Of a stretch of 64,000 bases of DNA, positions 57,418-64,000 are shown one piece after another. The DNA comes from Leucobacter luti. Lineage in GTDB: Bacteria > Actinomycetota > Actinomycetes > Actinomycetales > Microbacteriaceae. Positions within the stretch are counted from its first letter, which is position 1. Each line of letters begins with the position of its first letter. The notes under the pieces are model-generated. The model had not been told where the DNA came from and did not search any database. It saw only the letters and a list, made by a program, of their open reading frames with translations. The translations under genes and the position numbers were made by a program. The stretch lies in assembly GCF_019464495.1 (NCBI RefSeq), contig NZ_CP080492.1, positions 3,100,001-3,164,000 on the forward strand, given 5' to 3'.

Positions 57418-58049
57418 TGGCGGGCGCACGGATTGAGCGTCTCGTCACGAGCGGCACGTTCTCGCTCGACGGCGGCACCTGGGATGTCGACAACAATGTG
57501 TGGATCGTCGGGGACGACGCAGAAGTGATCGTGATCGATCCTGCACACGATGCCACGGCTATCACAGCCGCCGTGGGGGATCGGCGCACGCTTGCTGTGC
57601 TGCTCACGCACGGACACGACGACCACATTCGCGCGGCCCGCGAAACGGCGGCGCTCTTGGGAGCTCCGATCCATCTGCACCCGTCCGATCGAATGCTGTG
57701 GGACGCGGTGTACTCAGACGCGGGCCCCGATGCGGACATTGCTGATGAGGACTCGTTCGAGGTGGCGGGCGTGACGCTCACCGCCCTGCACACCCCTGGT
57801 CACTCTCCGGGATCCGTGAGTTTTGTATCGCCGGCGCTCGCCGCAGTCTTCACCGGGGACACCCTGTTCCAGGGCGGGCCGGGCGCGACCGGCCGCTCGT
57901 ACAGTGACTTCCCGACGATCATCGCTTCGATCCGGGATCGTCTCCTGACGCTTCCGGCTGAGACTCGTGTGCACACCGGGCACGGCGACGACACCACTAT
58001 CGCCGCTGAGGCTCCTGAGCTTGCGGCCTGGATCGCGAGAGGCCACTAG
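57417..58049 (+). CDS. MBL-fold hydrolase, MscR partner
   Basis: A 210-aa metallo-beta-lactamase-fold hydrolase. The metal motif is LTHGHDDHIRAA, with further ligands in HTPGHSPGS, FTGDTLFQGGPG and HTGHGDDTT. It overlaps mscR by one base. In other actinobacteria the gene next to mscR is proposed to hydrolyse S-formylmycothiol to formate and mycothiol; that role is inferred here by context. Together the two genes form a formaldehyde detoxification unit. Confidence 0.88.
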   Translation: MAGARIERLVTSGTFSLDGGTWDVDNNVWIVGDDAEVIVIDPAHDATAITAAVGDRRTLAVLLTHGHDDHIRAARETAALLGAPIHLHPSDRMLWDAVYSDAGPDADIADEDSFEVAGVTLTALHTPGHSPGSVSFVSPALAAVFTGDTLFQGGPGATGRSYSDFPTIIASIRDRLLTLPAETRVHTGHGDDTTIAAEAPELAAWIARGH

Positions 58050-58055
58050 TTCGCG

Positions 58056-58739
58056 TTATGAGTGGGTGAGCTGGGCGGCTACGGCGTCGAGAATCGCATC
58101 GGGGGAGCCCGCGGCGTCGTAGACCGCCACCACGACGCGCTGCGGGGAGCTGGCGCCTGCGGGATCGAGCCATGGCGCGTACAGCCCCGTCACCCGGCGC
58201 AGATCTCGGGTGACGGCTCCTGGGGCGTCCGGCACCGAGCCGCGCAGCCAGTCTCGCAGCGTCGCGTTGTGCACCGCGACAAGCGATGCTGCGAGCGCGG
58301 GAGCCACCCAGCGCGGAATCTCTGGGGCCGCAACCTCACGAATAAAGCGGCGGTACACCCGCTCGTAGCGGTGGGTGATCACAAGCTCCCGGTCCCGGAG
58401 TGCCGGAGTCACCCGCATCAGCTCGAAGCGGAGCCGCGCGGCTTCCGGATCCCGCGTGAGGTGTCGCAGCACATCGGCGGTGCCCTGCACCAGCGCTTCG
58501 CCAGGCGTGTCCGTGGTGGAAGTGAGAAATGCCTCCAGCTGCGCGAGCGCGTGATCGTGATCGGCAAACACGACGTCGTCCTTGCTGCCGAAGCGGCGGA
58601 AGAACGTGCTGCGGCTCATGCCCACGGCATCCGCAAGATCCTCTGCAGTGGTGGCTTCGTAGCCCCGCTCCGCGAGGCGCCGAATCGCGGCGGTGGCGCT
58701 GTGCGGCGCGATGACTGCGCGGGACGGCTTCGTGCTCAT
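58056..58739 (-). CDS. TetR-family transcriptional regulator
   Basis: A 227-aa repressor. The N-terminal helix-turn-helix is AEDLADAVGMSRSTFFRRFGSKDDV (motif given in part; about residues 32-56), followed by a helical ligand-binding domain. It is divergent from an acyl-CoA dehydrogenase gene, with three dyads between them, so it probably represses that gene and itself and may respond to an acyl-CoA. TAGCTT (58746-58751, minus) lies 6 nt before the ATG. Confidence 0.88.
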   Translation of the reverse strand: MSTKPSRAVIAPHSATAAIRRLAERGYEATTAEDLADAVGMSRSTFFRRFGSKDDVVFADHDHALAQLEAFLTSTTDTPGEALVQGTADVLRHLTRDPEAARLRFELMRVTPALRDRELVITHRYERVYRRFIREVAAPEIPRWVAPALAASLVAVHNATLRDWLRGSVPDAPGAVTRDLRRVTGLYAPWLDPAGASSPQRVVVAVYDAAGSPDAILDAVAAQLTHS

Positions 58740-58745
58740 ACGCCG

Positions 58746-58751
58746 AAGCTA
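58746..58751 (-). promoter_or_regulatory. -10 box of tetR (leaderless)
   Basis: TAGCTT on the minus strand, 6 nt before ATG 58739. Confidence 0.45.
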
Positions 58752-58776
58752 GCACAAATTGGCATTGTGGAACTCA

Positions 58777-58874
58777 GTTTCAGGTGAGACTCATTTGCTC
58801 CTGACTGTTGTGTGTTTCGACAAGAGTCGCGAATCCGGCTTGACCTGAAACTCCGTCTCAGGCAGTCTCGAGAC
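58777..58874. promoter_or_regulatory. Candidate TetR operators (three dyads)
   Basis: Three related palindromes lie between tetR and the acyl-CoA dehydrogenase gene: GTTTCA-GG-TGAGAC (58777-58790), TGAAAC-TCC-GTCTCA (58846-58860) and perfect GTCTCGAGAC (58865-58874). The first lies near the tetR -35 position; the other two lie 37-65 bp before the dehydrogenase ATG. The shared GTnTCA/TGAnAC half-sites indicate one DNA-binding protein. Confidence 0.5.
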
Positions 58875-58910
58875 ACAGCACCAGAGACGGTGCGGAGAGG
58901 ACACACCACC

Positions 58911-60137
58911 ATGTCGCAGACCGGAACCGGCCCGATCCCGCAGGGCACTGAAGAACCCGAGTACGCACTCTGGGAGCCGCTGGATCCCGATGTGGCGGGG
59001 GTGTTCCGTGACGTGTCGGCAGAGGATCGCGCCTACCGGGATCGCGCACGCGAGTTTGTGCAGAGTGAGGTCCGGCCCGTTATTGCGGGGATCTGGGATC
59101 GCGCCGAGTACCCGCTGCACCTCGCCACCCGGTTGGGTGAGCTTGACCTGTTGCGCGACGGCGTCGACGTTCCCGGTTTCCCGGCGCAGAGCTTGCTCGC
59201 GGCGAGCCTCACGACGATGGAGCTGGCACGCGGTGACGGATCGGTCGCGACAATCGTCGGTGTTCAGGGTGGTCTCGCGCTGCGTTCCGTCGCCTGGTGC
59301 GGCTCTGAAGCACAGCAGGAGCGCTGGCTTGAGCCGCTCGCCCGCGGCACAGAACTCGGCGCGTTTGCACTCACCGAACCGACGCACGGTTCAGACTCCG
59401 TGAGCCTGGAAACCCGAGCTGAATCGCGGCCAGGCGGCTACGTATTGAATGGCCACAAAAAGTGGATTGGTTCCGGCAGTGTCGGGCACATGGCAGTGGT
59501 GTGGGCGCGTGGTGACGACGGCAAAGTGCAAGGGTTTGTCGTGCCGCAAGACGCCCCCGGCTACCGTGCCACGACGATCGAGGGAAAAGTCTCGCTGCGC
59601 GCGATCTGGCAAGCGCATATCGAGTTGGACAGTGTCGAGCTCGATGAGAGCGCCAAAATGACGGGCGCAAATTCGTTCAAGGACACCGCGCGCGTGTTGC
59701 AGGCAACCCGGCTCGGTGTGGCGTGGGCTGCGCTTGGCCAGGCCACTGCCGTGTATGAGACCGCGGTGCACTACGCCCAGCAGCGCGTGCAGTTTGGGCG
59801 CCCGATTGCCGCTTCCCAGATCGTCCAGGCGCGCCTCGCGGAGATGCTCAGTCAGCTCACCACGCTGCAGACGTTGCTCATGCAGCTGACCCGAGCCGAG
59901 GAACGTGGCGAACTCTCCGGCCCCGGCGCCTCGCTCGGCAAGTACACGGCCACCCGAACGGCTCGAGACATGGCCCGCAACGCCCGTGACCTGCTCGGCG
60001 GCAATGGCATTCTGCTCGAAAATCGAGTCGCGCGTCACTTCGCCGATATCGAAGCCCTGCACACCTACGAGGGCACTGAGACGGTGCAAGCGCTGATCAT
60101 CGGCCGTGATATCACGGGCTTCTCGGCGTTCGCGTAG
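58911..60137 (+). CDS. gcdH: Acyl-CoA dehydrogenase, glutaryl-CoA dehydrogenase-like
   Basis: FAD enzyme, 408 aa. The FAD/substrate motif is AFALTEPTHGSD and the hinge is GHKKWIGSGSVG. The catalytic base is the Glu in the HTYEGTETVQALIIGR segment, and LLGGNGILLENRVARHF is standard. The C-terminal pattern through DITGFSAFA resembles glutaryl-CoA dehydrogenases, which oxidise and decarboxylate glutaryl-CoA to crotonyl-CoA in lysine/tryptophan breakdown. Another acyl-CoA substrate is possible. ATG 58911 follows GGAGAGG. Probably controlled by the divergent TetR. Confidence 0.82.
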   Translation: MSQTGTGPIPQGTEEPEYALWEPLDPDVAGVFRDVSAEDRAYRDRAREFVQSEVRPVIAGIWDRAEYPLHLATRLGELDLLRDGVDVPGFPAQSLLAASLTTMELARGDGSVATIVGVQGGLALRSVAWCGSEAQQERWLEPLARGTELGAFALTEPTHGSDSVSLETRAESRPGGYVLNGHKKWIGSGSVGHMAVVWARGDDGKVQGFVVPQDAPGYRATTIEGKVSLRAIWQAHIELDSVELDESAKMTGANSFKDTARVLQATRLGVAWAALGQATAVYETAVHYAQQRVQFGRPIAASQIVQARLAEMLSQLTTLQTLLMQLTRAEERGELSGPGASLGKYTATRTARDMARNARDLLGGNGILLENRVARHFADIEALHTYEGTETVQALIIGRDITGFSAFA

Positions 60138-60176
60138 CCTGATTCTCGTAGTTCGGGGCGCCCCGCCGCTGCCTGC

Positions 60177-61742
60177 TCAGTCCGCTGGGCGGGGCAGGGC
60201 GCCCGCCTCGAACGCCAGCCACAGCAGTGAGCGTGCGGTGGGCTCAGCAAGGGTGAGCTCGAGCTCGCGTTCGACTTCCCTGAGCCGTGCATTCAGCGTC
60301 TGTCGGTGCACCCCGAGCGCTTCTGCTGCGCGCTCCAGCGCACCGTTTGCGCGCAAGAATGCGTATGCCGCGGCGAGGATTCGCGCCGCGCTGGCTGGAT
60401 CGAGTTCGGCAAGTCTCGCACGCCATGCAGCGAAGACGGGCGCTTCCCCGCTGCCGTGGAACCACTCGGTCAGGAGGTCGTCGCGCCCGAGCTCTGTTGC
60501 CAGCAGCGCCCGCACGTCTGGTCGCGCGCCCGTGGCGCGGTGCGCGCGCCGGGCCTCAGCGCAGAGGTCGATGATCTCGCCCGGCGCTGCGCTTCTGCTG
60601 ACACCGGCACGCCAGGCGCCGAGGCTGCCGGTCTCGGCTCGCAGAAATCGCTCAACTGCCGCGGCCGCGTGCGCGGCATGCGTTTCGGGGAGTACGAAGA
60701 GAAATCCGTCGTCCACAGCGCTGACGAGCGGCGTCGTCGCATGCGTGCCCGACGCCAGCTCGGCAGTGAGGTGGGATTTCAGGAGCAGGCCAGCCGCCGG
60801 CTCGCGTCGTGGCGCCGTGCCGGAACGCTGAGCGGGGCCGAAATAGACAACGGTGCACGTTCCGGTGCCGGGGAACAGTGTCTCGAAGAGTCGCGGATCC
60901 GCCGTCATGCGCCCGGCGACGGCCTCGGTGATGAGCTGCTCACGGAGGGACGCCGCGAGGCCGGGCAGCGCCGAGGTGTCGCGGGACAGGTCTATGAACG
61001 TCGCGATTGAGCCGATCAGGCCTTGTTCGAGCGGTGTGTAGCGTCGTTTGCGCGCGACAATCAGCGGTGACCCCGCTGTGCTGGCGATGTGGAGGAACAG
61101 GCCGCCGATCGCCGCCGATCCACTGGCCCGCCCGGAGGCCATATGGCGGGAGAATTCGTCGCGCAGGGAGCGCAGCTCCGCGGACGTGAGTGCACCACCG
61201 CCGGTGCTCGTTTGCCTGATCCCCGCGGGGTCGATCCACAGCACCGCTGCGTCGAGTTCGCGCGCCAGCTGCTCCAGGCCCTCGATCTGCTGGGCAGGAG
61301 TCGCGTCTGAGTAAGCAAGCCGCTGCTGGACGTCGAGCATGCGGCGCACCTGGTCGAGCTGTCGATCCGCGAGCCGCCGCGATACGAACTCTGACACGGC
61401 GATGTAGGGCGTGGCGAGCGGGATGCTGAGGAGCGGGATTCGATGCGCATCAGCCGCACGGATCCAGGCCGCCGGGATGTCCTCGACGATGAGACCGACG
61501 CCGAATCCCACCGCCGCGACCTCGCGCGCGGCGAGGGCCGCGAAGAACGCGTCGAGTTCTTCGGGGGAGCGCTCGATCAAGCCGGTGGTGAGGAGGAGCA
61601 CGTCTTTCGTGAGCCACGGCGACGGATCGGTGACCTCGGCCACGTGCACGCGTGCAACCTGTCGGTGGAGCAGTGCGTGGCCGGTCGCGCAGCTCAGATT
61701 GAGCGTTGCATCGGCGAGAAGATCCGCGAGAGTGGGGGACAT
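60177..61742 (-). CDS. PucR-family transcriptional regulator
   Basis: A 521-aa regulator with the full PucR layout: N-terminal purine-catabolism PucR domain (MSPTLADLLADATLN through about residue 125), a GGDEF-like/CdaR middle region, and a C-terminal helix-turn-helix (AEALGVHRQTLNARLREVER). ATG 61742 has TAGAAT (61750-61755, minus) 7 nt upstream and begins at the conserved domain; ATGs further upstream are not homologous. It is divergent from the ureohydrolase and MHS transporter genes, which it probably controls in response to a nitrogen compound. Confidence 0.88.
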   Translation of the reverse strand: MSPTLADLLADATLNLSCATGHALLHRQVARVHVAEVTDPSPWLTKDVLLLTTGLIERSPEELDAFFAALAAREVAAVGFGVGLIVEDIPAAWIRAADAHRIPLLSIPLATPYIAVSEFVSRRLADRQLDQVRRMLDVQQRLAYSDATPAQQIEGLEQLARELDAAVLWIDPAGIRQTSTGGGALTSAELRSLRDEFSRHMASGRASGSAAIGGLFLHIASTAGSPLIVARKRRYTPLEQGLIGSIATFIDLSRDTSALPGLAASLREQLITEAVAGRMTADPRLFETLFPGTGTCTVVYFGPAQRSGTAPRREPAAGLLLKSHLTAELASGTHATTPLVSAVDDGFLFVLPETHAAHAAAAVERFLRAETGSLGAWRAGVSRSAAPGEIIDLCAEARRAHRATGARPDVRALLATELGRDDLLTEWFHGSGEAPVFAAWRARLAELDPASAARILAAAYAFLRANGALERAAEALGVHRQTLNARLREVERELELTLAEPTARSLLWLAFEAGALPRPAD

Positions 61743-61749
61743 TTTCACG

Positions 61750-61755
61750 ATTCTA
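61750..61755 (-). promoter_or_regulatory. -10 box of the second pucR gene (leaderless)
   Basis: TAGAAT on the minus strand, 7 nt before ATG 61742. It decides between several in-frame ATGs. Confidence 0.5.
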
Positions 61756-61848
61756 GTGAAATTGGCCATGGAAATCCCCATAAACGTGATTGAGATGCAT
61801 TCGTGTGCGCGGCAGGCTGGTGCAGGACACCCCAACTGAGGAGAGAAC

Positions 61849-62736
61849 ATGCCAGCACCCGTTCGCCGCTTCGAGATCATTGGCGCGCCTTACGATGGCG
61901 CTTCGACGCTGGGCTTTCCCGGCTCACGCTACGCGCCAGACCGGATCCGGCACGCACTCGGGTGGATCACACAGCGTGTGGAAGACGGTCAGGTGTTCTC
62001 TCTCGAGAGCGGCCAGCTGCACACCGCCCCGCAGATCACCGATGTGGGAGACGCCGAAATTGTCGGGCACGATCTCTTCGCGACACTCGGCCACACGAGC
62101 GCCCGAGTGGCGCAGAGCGTGCGGGAAGGCAACGTCCCGATCCTGCTTGGAGGCGACGATTGCTTCCTGTTCGCAGGCACGCAGGGCCTGCACGACGCAA
62201 CGAGTGGCAGCGTCGCAGTGATTCACTTCGACGCGCACCTTGACGTGATGGATGTGAACGTGCAACAGGGCACGCACAGCCAGTCGAGCGGCATGCGGCG
62301 CTCCATGGAGCTCGATCGGGCGAGCACCGCGCACAGCATCCAAGTCGGCCTTCGCCACTTCAACTTCCCCGCCTCACACGACTACCTGCGAGACTCTGGC
62401 CTCGCGCGCATCACGGCGGCTGAGTTCGAGCAGATCGGCGCGCAGGCGGCGATCGCCCGAATCCTGGAGCGGATCGACGGTGCCGATCACGTGCATCTCT
62501 CCTTCGACATCGACGCCATTGATCCTGCGCACGCTCCCGGCGCGGGCGCGCTGGAGCCGGGCGGGATCACCTCACGGCAGGCGATCGAAACGGTCTCGGC
62601 GCTGGCTCCGTACTGTGACTCGTTTGCCGTCACCGAGGTGAACCCGATGACGGATCACCAAGACATGACCGCGACACTCGCGGCCTACCTCTGCTACTAC
62701 TTCGCGGTGTTCGGCCAGGAGCCTGCGGCGCGCTAG
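61849..62736 (+). CDS. Ureohydrolase (arginase/agmatinase family)
   Basis: A 295-aa binuclear-metal hydrolase that would cleave a guanidino or formimino compound (agmatine, guanidinobutyrate, formiminoglutamate or similar). The metal motifs HFDAHLDVMD and SFDIDAIDPAHAPG and the late VTEVNP are intact. The first motif reads LLGGDDCF (about 62143-62166) where the family usually has GGDH, so one metal-ligand histidine is replaced by Asp. The start is ATG 61849 with GAGGAGAG upstream. It is followed by an MHS transporter gene and divergent from pucR, which suggests a catabolic unit for a guanidino compound. Confidence 0.85.
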   Translation: MPAPVRRFEIIGAPYDGASTLGFPGSRYAPDRIRHALGWITQRVEDGQVFSLESGQLHTAPQITDVGDAEIVGHDLFATLGHTSARVAQSVREGNVPILLGGDDCFLFAGTQGLHDATSGSVAVIHFDAHLDVMDVNVQQGTHSQSSGMRRSMELDRASTAHSIQVGLRHFNFPASHDYLRDSGLARITAAEFEQIGAQAAIARILERIDGADHVHLSFDIDAIDPAHAPGAGALEPGGITSRQAIETVSALAPYCDSFAVTEVNPMTDHQDMTATLAAYLCYYFAVFGQEPAAR

Positions 62737-62803
62737 TTTTCCCGGCCGCCGTCGCAGCGCAGCAGCGGCGGCCACTACGATCCAACAACAAAGGAGTTAT
62801 TCG

Positions 62804-64000
62804 ATGACAGAGCAAGGTGCCGGGGTCGCCCAGCGGCTCGACACGGGAACTGTGAACGTGGTTCGCAAACGTGACCTGCGAAAGGCCGTCCGCGGTACCT
62901 TCGTCGGCAACGTGATGGAGTGGTACGACGTCGGTGTCTTCGGATACCTCATCGTGACGCTGGGCCCGGTATTCCTGCCGGATGCGGATCAAGCAACGCA
63001 GGTGATCTTCATGCTCGGCACCTTCGCGAGCACGTACCTGTTCCGGCCACTCGGTGGATTGTTCTTTGGGTGGCTCGGCGACAAGATCGGCCGCAAGCGC
63101 GTGCTCTTCATGACGCTCACACTCGTCGCGGTCGCTACATTCCTCATCGGCCTTCTGCCGGGCCATGCCACGCTTGGTGCCGGGGCCGCCGCGCTGCTCG
63201 TCGCCCTCAAGATCCTGCAGGGCTTCTCCGCGGGAGGCGAATTCACTGGTGCACTGACTTTCATCAGCGAGTCTGCTCCGGATCGCCGCCGAGGCTTCTA
63301 CGCCGCGTTCCTCGATTCAGGCAGCTACCTCGGCTTCGTGCTCGGCGCCGCCATCGTCACGGCCATGCAGATCATGTTCGGTCAGCAGGCCATGGAGGAC
63401 GGGCTGTGGCGGATTCCGTTCCTGATCGCCGGCCCGCTCGGGTTGATCGCGGTGTACCTCCGGATGCGCGTCGAGGAGACGCCCCACTTCGCGGCACTCG
63501 TTGCGCAGCAGCAGGAGAGCGGGCGGGCGAGCCTGCGCGTGAACCCGCTGCGGGTATTCGCATCGAATTGGAAGCCCATGCTGCTCGTGATCCTGCTCGT
63601 CGCAGCCGCGAACTCCGCGGGGTACGCGTTCACCTCGTACATGCCGACCTATCTCTCCACGGTGCTCGAGCACGACGCGATCCAAGGCAACCTGTTCTCG
63701 CTCCCGTTGATGCTGCTGATGGCATGCCTGATGCCGTTTGTGGGGCTGCTCTCGGATCGGGTGGGTCGCAAGCCGGTACTCACGGCTGCGGCGATCTGGA
63801 TCATTCTGCTGAGCTTCCCAGCCTTCGCGTTGATCGGCTCAGACTCGTCCGTCGCAATCGTCGCCGGACTCGCGCTGATCGGGATCCCGGTCGCGCTGTA
63901 CATGGGAACCCTTGCCTCGACCTACCCTGCAATGTTCCCAACCGCGTCGCGTAACACGAGTCTCGGGGTCTCCTACAACATCTCGATCGCACTGTTCGGC
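62804..64000 (+). CDS. MHS-type MFS transporter (partial, runs off the window)
   Basis: The first 399 codons of a proton symporter of the metabolite:H+ symporter family (ProP/KgtP/ShiA type). The characteristic N-terminal FVGNVMEWYDVGVFGYL, the motif-A loop GWLGDKIGRKRVLFMTL, and LKILQGFSAGGEFTGA are clear. A second motif-A-like LLSDRVGRKPVLT lies near residue 320. ATG 62804 follows AAAGGAG. The frame is open to the last base of the window and lacks its C-terminal helices and stop. It lies 67 bp after the ureohydrolase gene and probably imports that enzyme's substrate or a related cationic or carboxylate compound. Confidence 0.88.
   Translation, partial: MTEQGAGVAQRLDTGTVNVVRKRDLRKAVRGTFVGNVMEWYDVGVFGYLIVTLGPVFLPDADQATQVIFMLGTFASTYLFRPLGGLFFGWLGDKIGRKRVLFMTLTLVAVATFLIGLLPGHATLGAGAAALLVALKILQGFSAGGEFTGALTFISESAPDRRRGFYAAFLDSGSYLGFVLGAAIVTAMQIMFGQQAMEDGLWRIPFLIAGPLGLIAVYLRMRVEETPHFAALVAQQQESGRASLRVNPLRVFASNWKPMLLVILLVAAANSAGYAFTSYMPTYLSTVLEHDAIQGNLFSLPLMLLMACLMPFVGLLSDRVGRKPVLTAAAIWIILLSFPAFALIGSDSSVAIVAGLALIGIPVALYMGTLASTYPAMFPTASRNTSLGVSYNISIALFG

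Overview
The window is 64 kb of GC-rich, densely coded chromosome from an actinobacterium. The best guess is Microbacteriaceae, possibly Leucobacter. This is inferred from the argS-lysA-hom-thrB-rho-prfA-prmC-sua5-wecA-atp gene order, a mycothiol-dependent formaldehyde dehydrogenase, frequent GTG starts, ATGA/GTGA overlaps and many apparently leaderless genes with a TAnnnT box 6-9 nt before the start codon. No phage, insertion sequence, rRNA or CRISPR array is visible. One tRNA (Arg-CCG) is present.

Layout. 0-3.5 kb: a small unknown gene, tRNA-Arg, argS and an LmeA-like protein. 3.6-7.8 kb: a PucR regulator divergent from a zinc alcohol dehydrogenase and an APC permease. 8.1-11.8 kb: lysA-hom-thrB, for lysine and homoserine/threonine synthesis. 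12.0-15.4 kb: a frameshifted, ATPase-degenerate Rho homologue and prfA. 15.6-20 kb: an acetyltransferase, a repeat-rich gap with three copies of an 83-bp inverted-repeat element, an MFS transporter and cysE/cysK. 20.1-30.5 kb: prmC, sua5, wecA, an AtpI-like protein and the complete F1Fo ATP synthase operon atpBEFHAGDC. 31.2-40.6 kb: yaaA, a PP2C phosphatase, gabT, an OsmC protein, metG-tatD-rsmA-ispE, a DsbA/FrnE-like oxidoreductase and a 69-aa Cys-rich protein. 40.7-45.2 kb (minus strand): a five-gene cassette of small secreted protein, lipoprotein, adaptor with a peptidoglycan-binding domain, ABC ATPase and FtsX-like permease. 45.5-49.5 kb: a Tat-exported phosphoesterase and an HdeD-lipase fusion, with two copies of a perfect 58-nt palindrome between them. 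49.6-56.1 kb: an ABC-F protein, pdxS, an EamA transporter with a 7-bp tandem repeat upstream, a CGNR zinc-finger regulator and an ABC-2 exporter pair. 56.3-58 kb: mycothiol-dependent formaldehyde oxidation (mscR plus an MBL hydrolase). 58-64 kb: TetR divergent from a glutaryl-CoA-dehydrogenase-like enzyme, then PucR divergent from a ureohydrolase and an MHS-type transporter that runs off the window.

The most unusual observation is the Rho locus. The RNA-binding fold and scaffold are recognisable, but the P-loop lysine, the catalytic glutamate, the Q-loop and the arginine finger are all substituted. The gene is also split by a frameshift in its low-complexity N-terminal region. The usual neighbours thrC and rpmE are absent, and two blocks of unrelated genes interrupt the conserved order. 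Other points worth a second look are the secreted-protein/exporter cassette, the Cys-rich peptide beside a thiol oxidoreductase, the structured repeat families, and a ureohydrolase with GGDD in place of GGDH.
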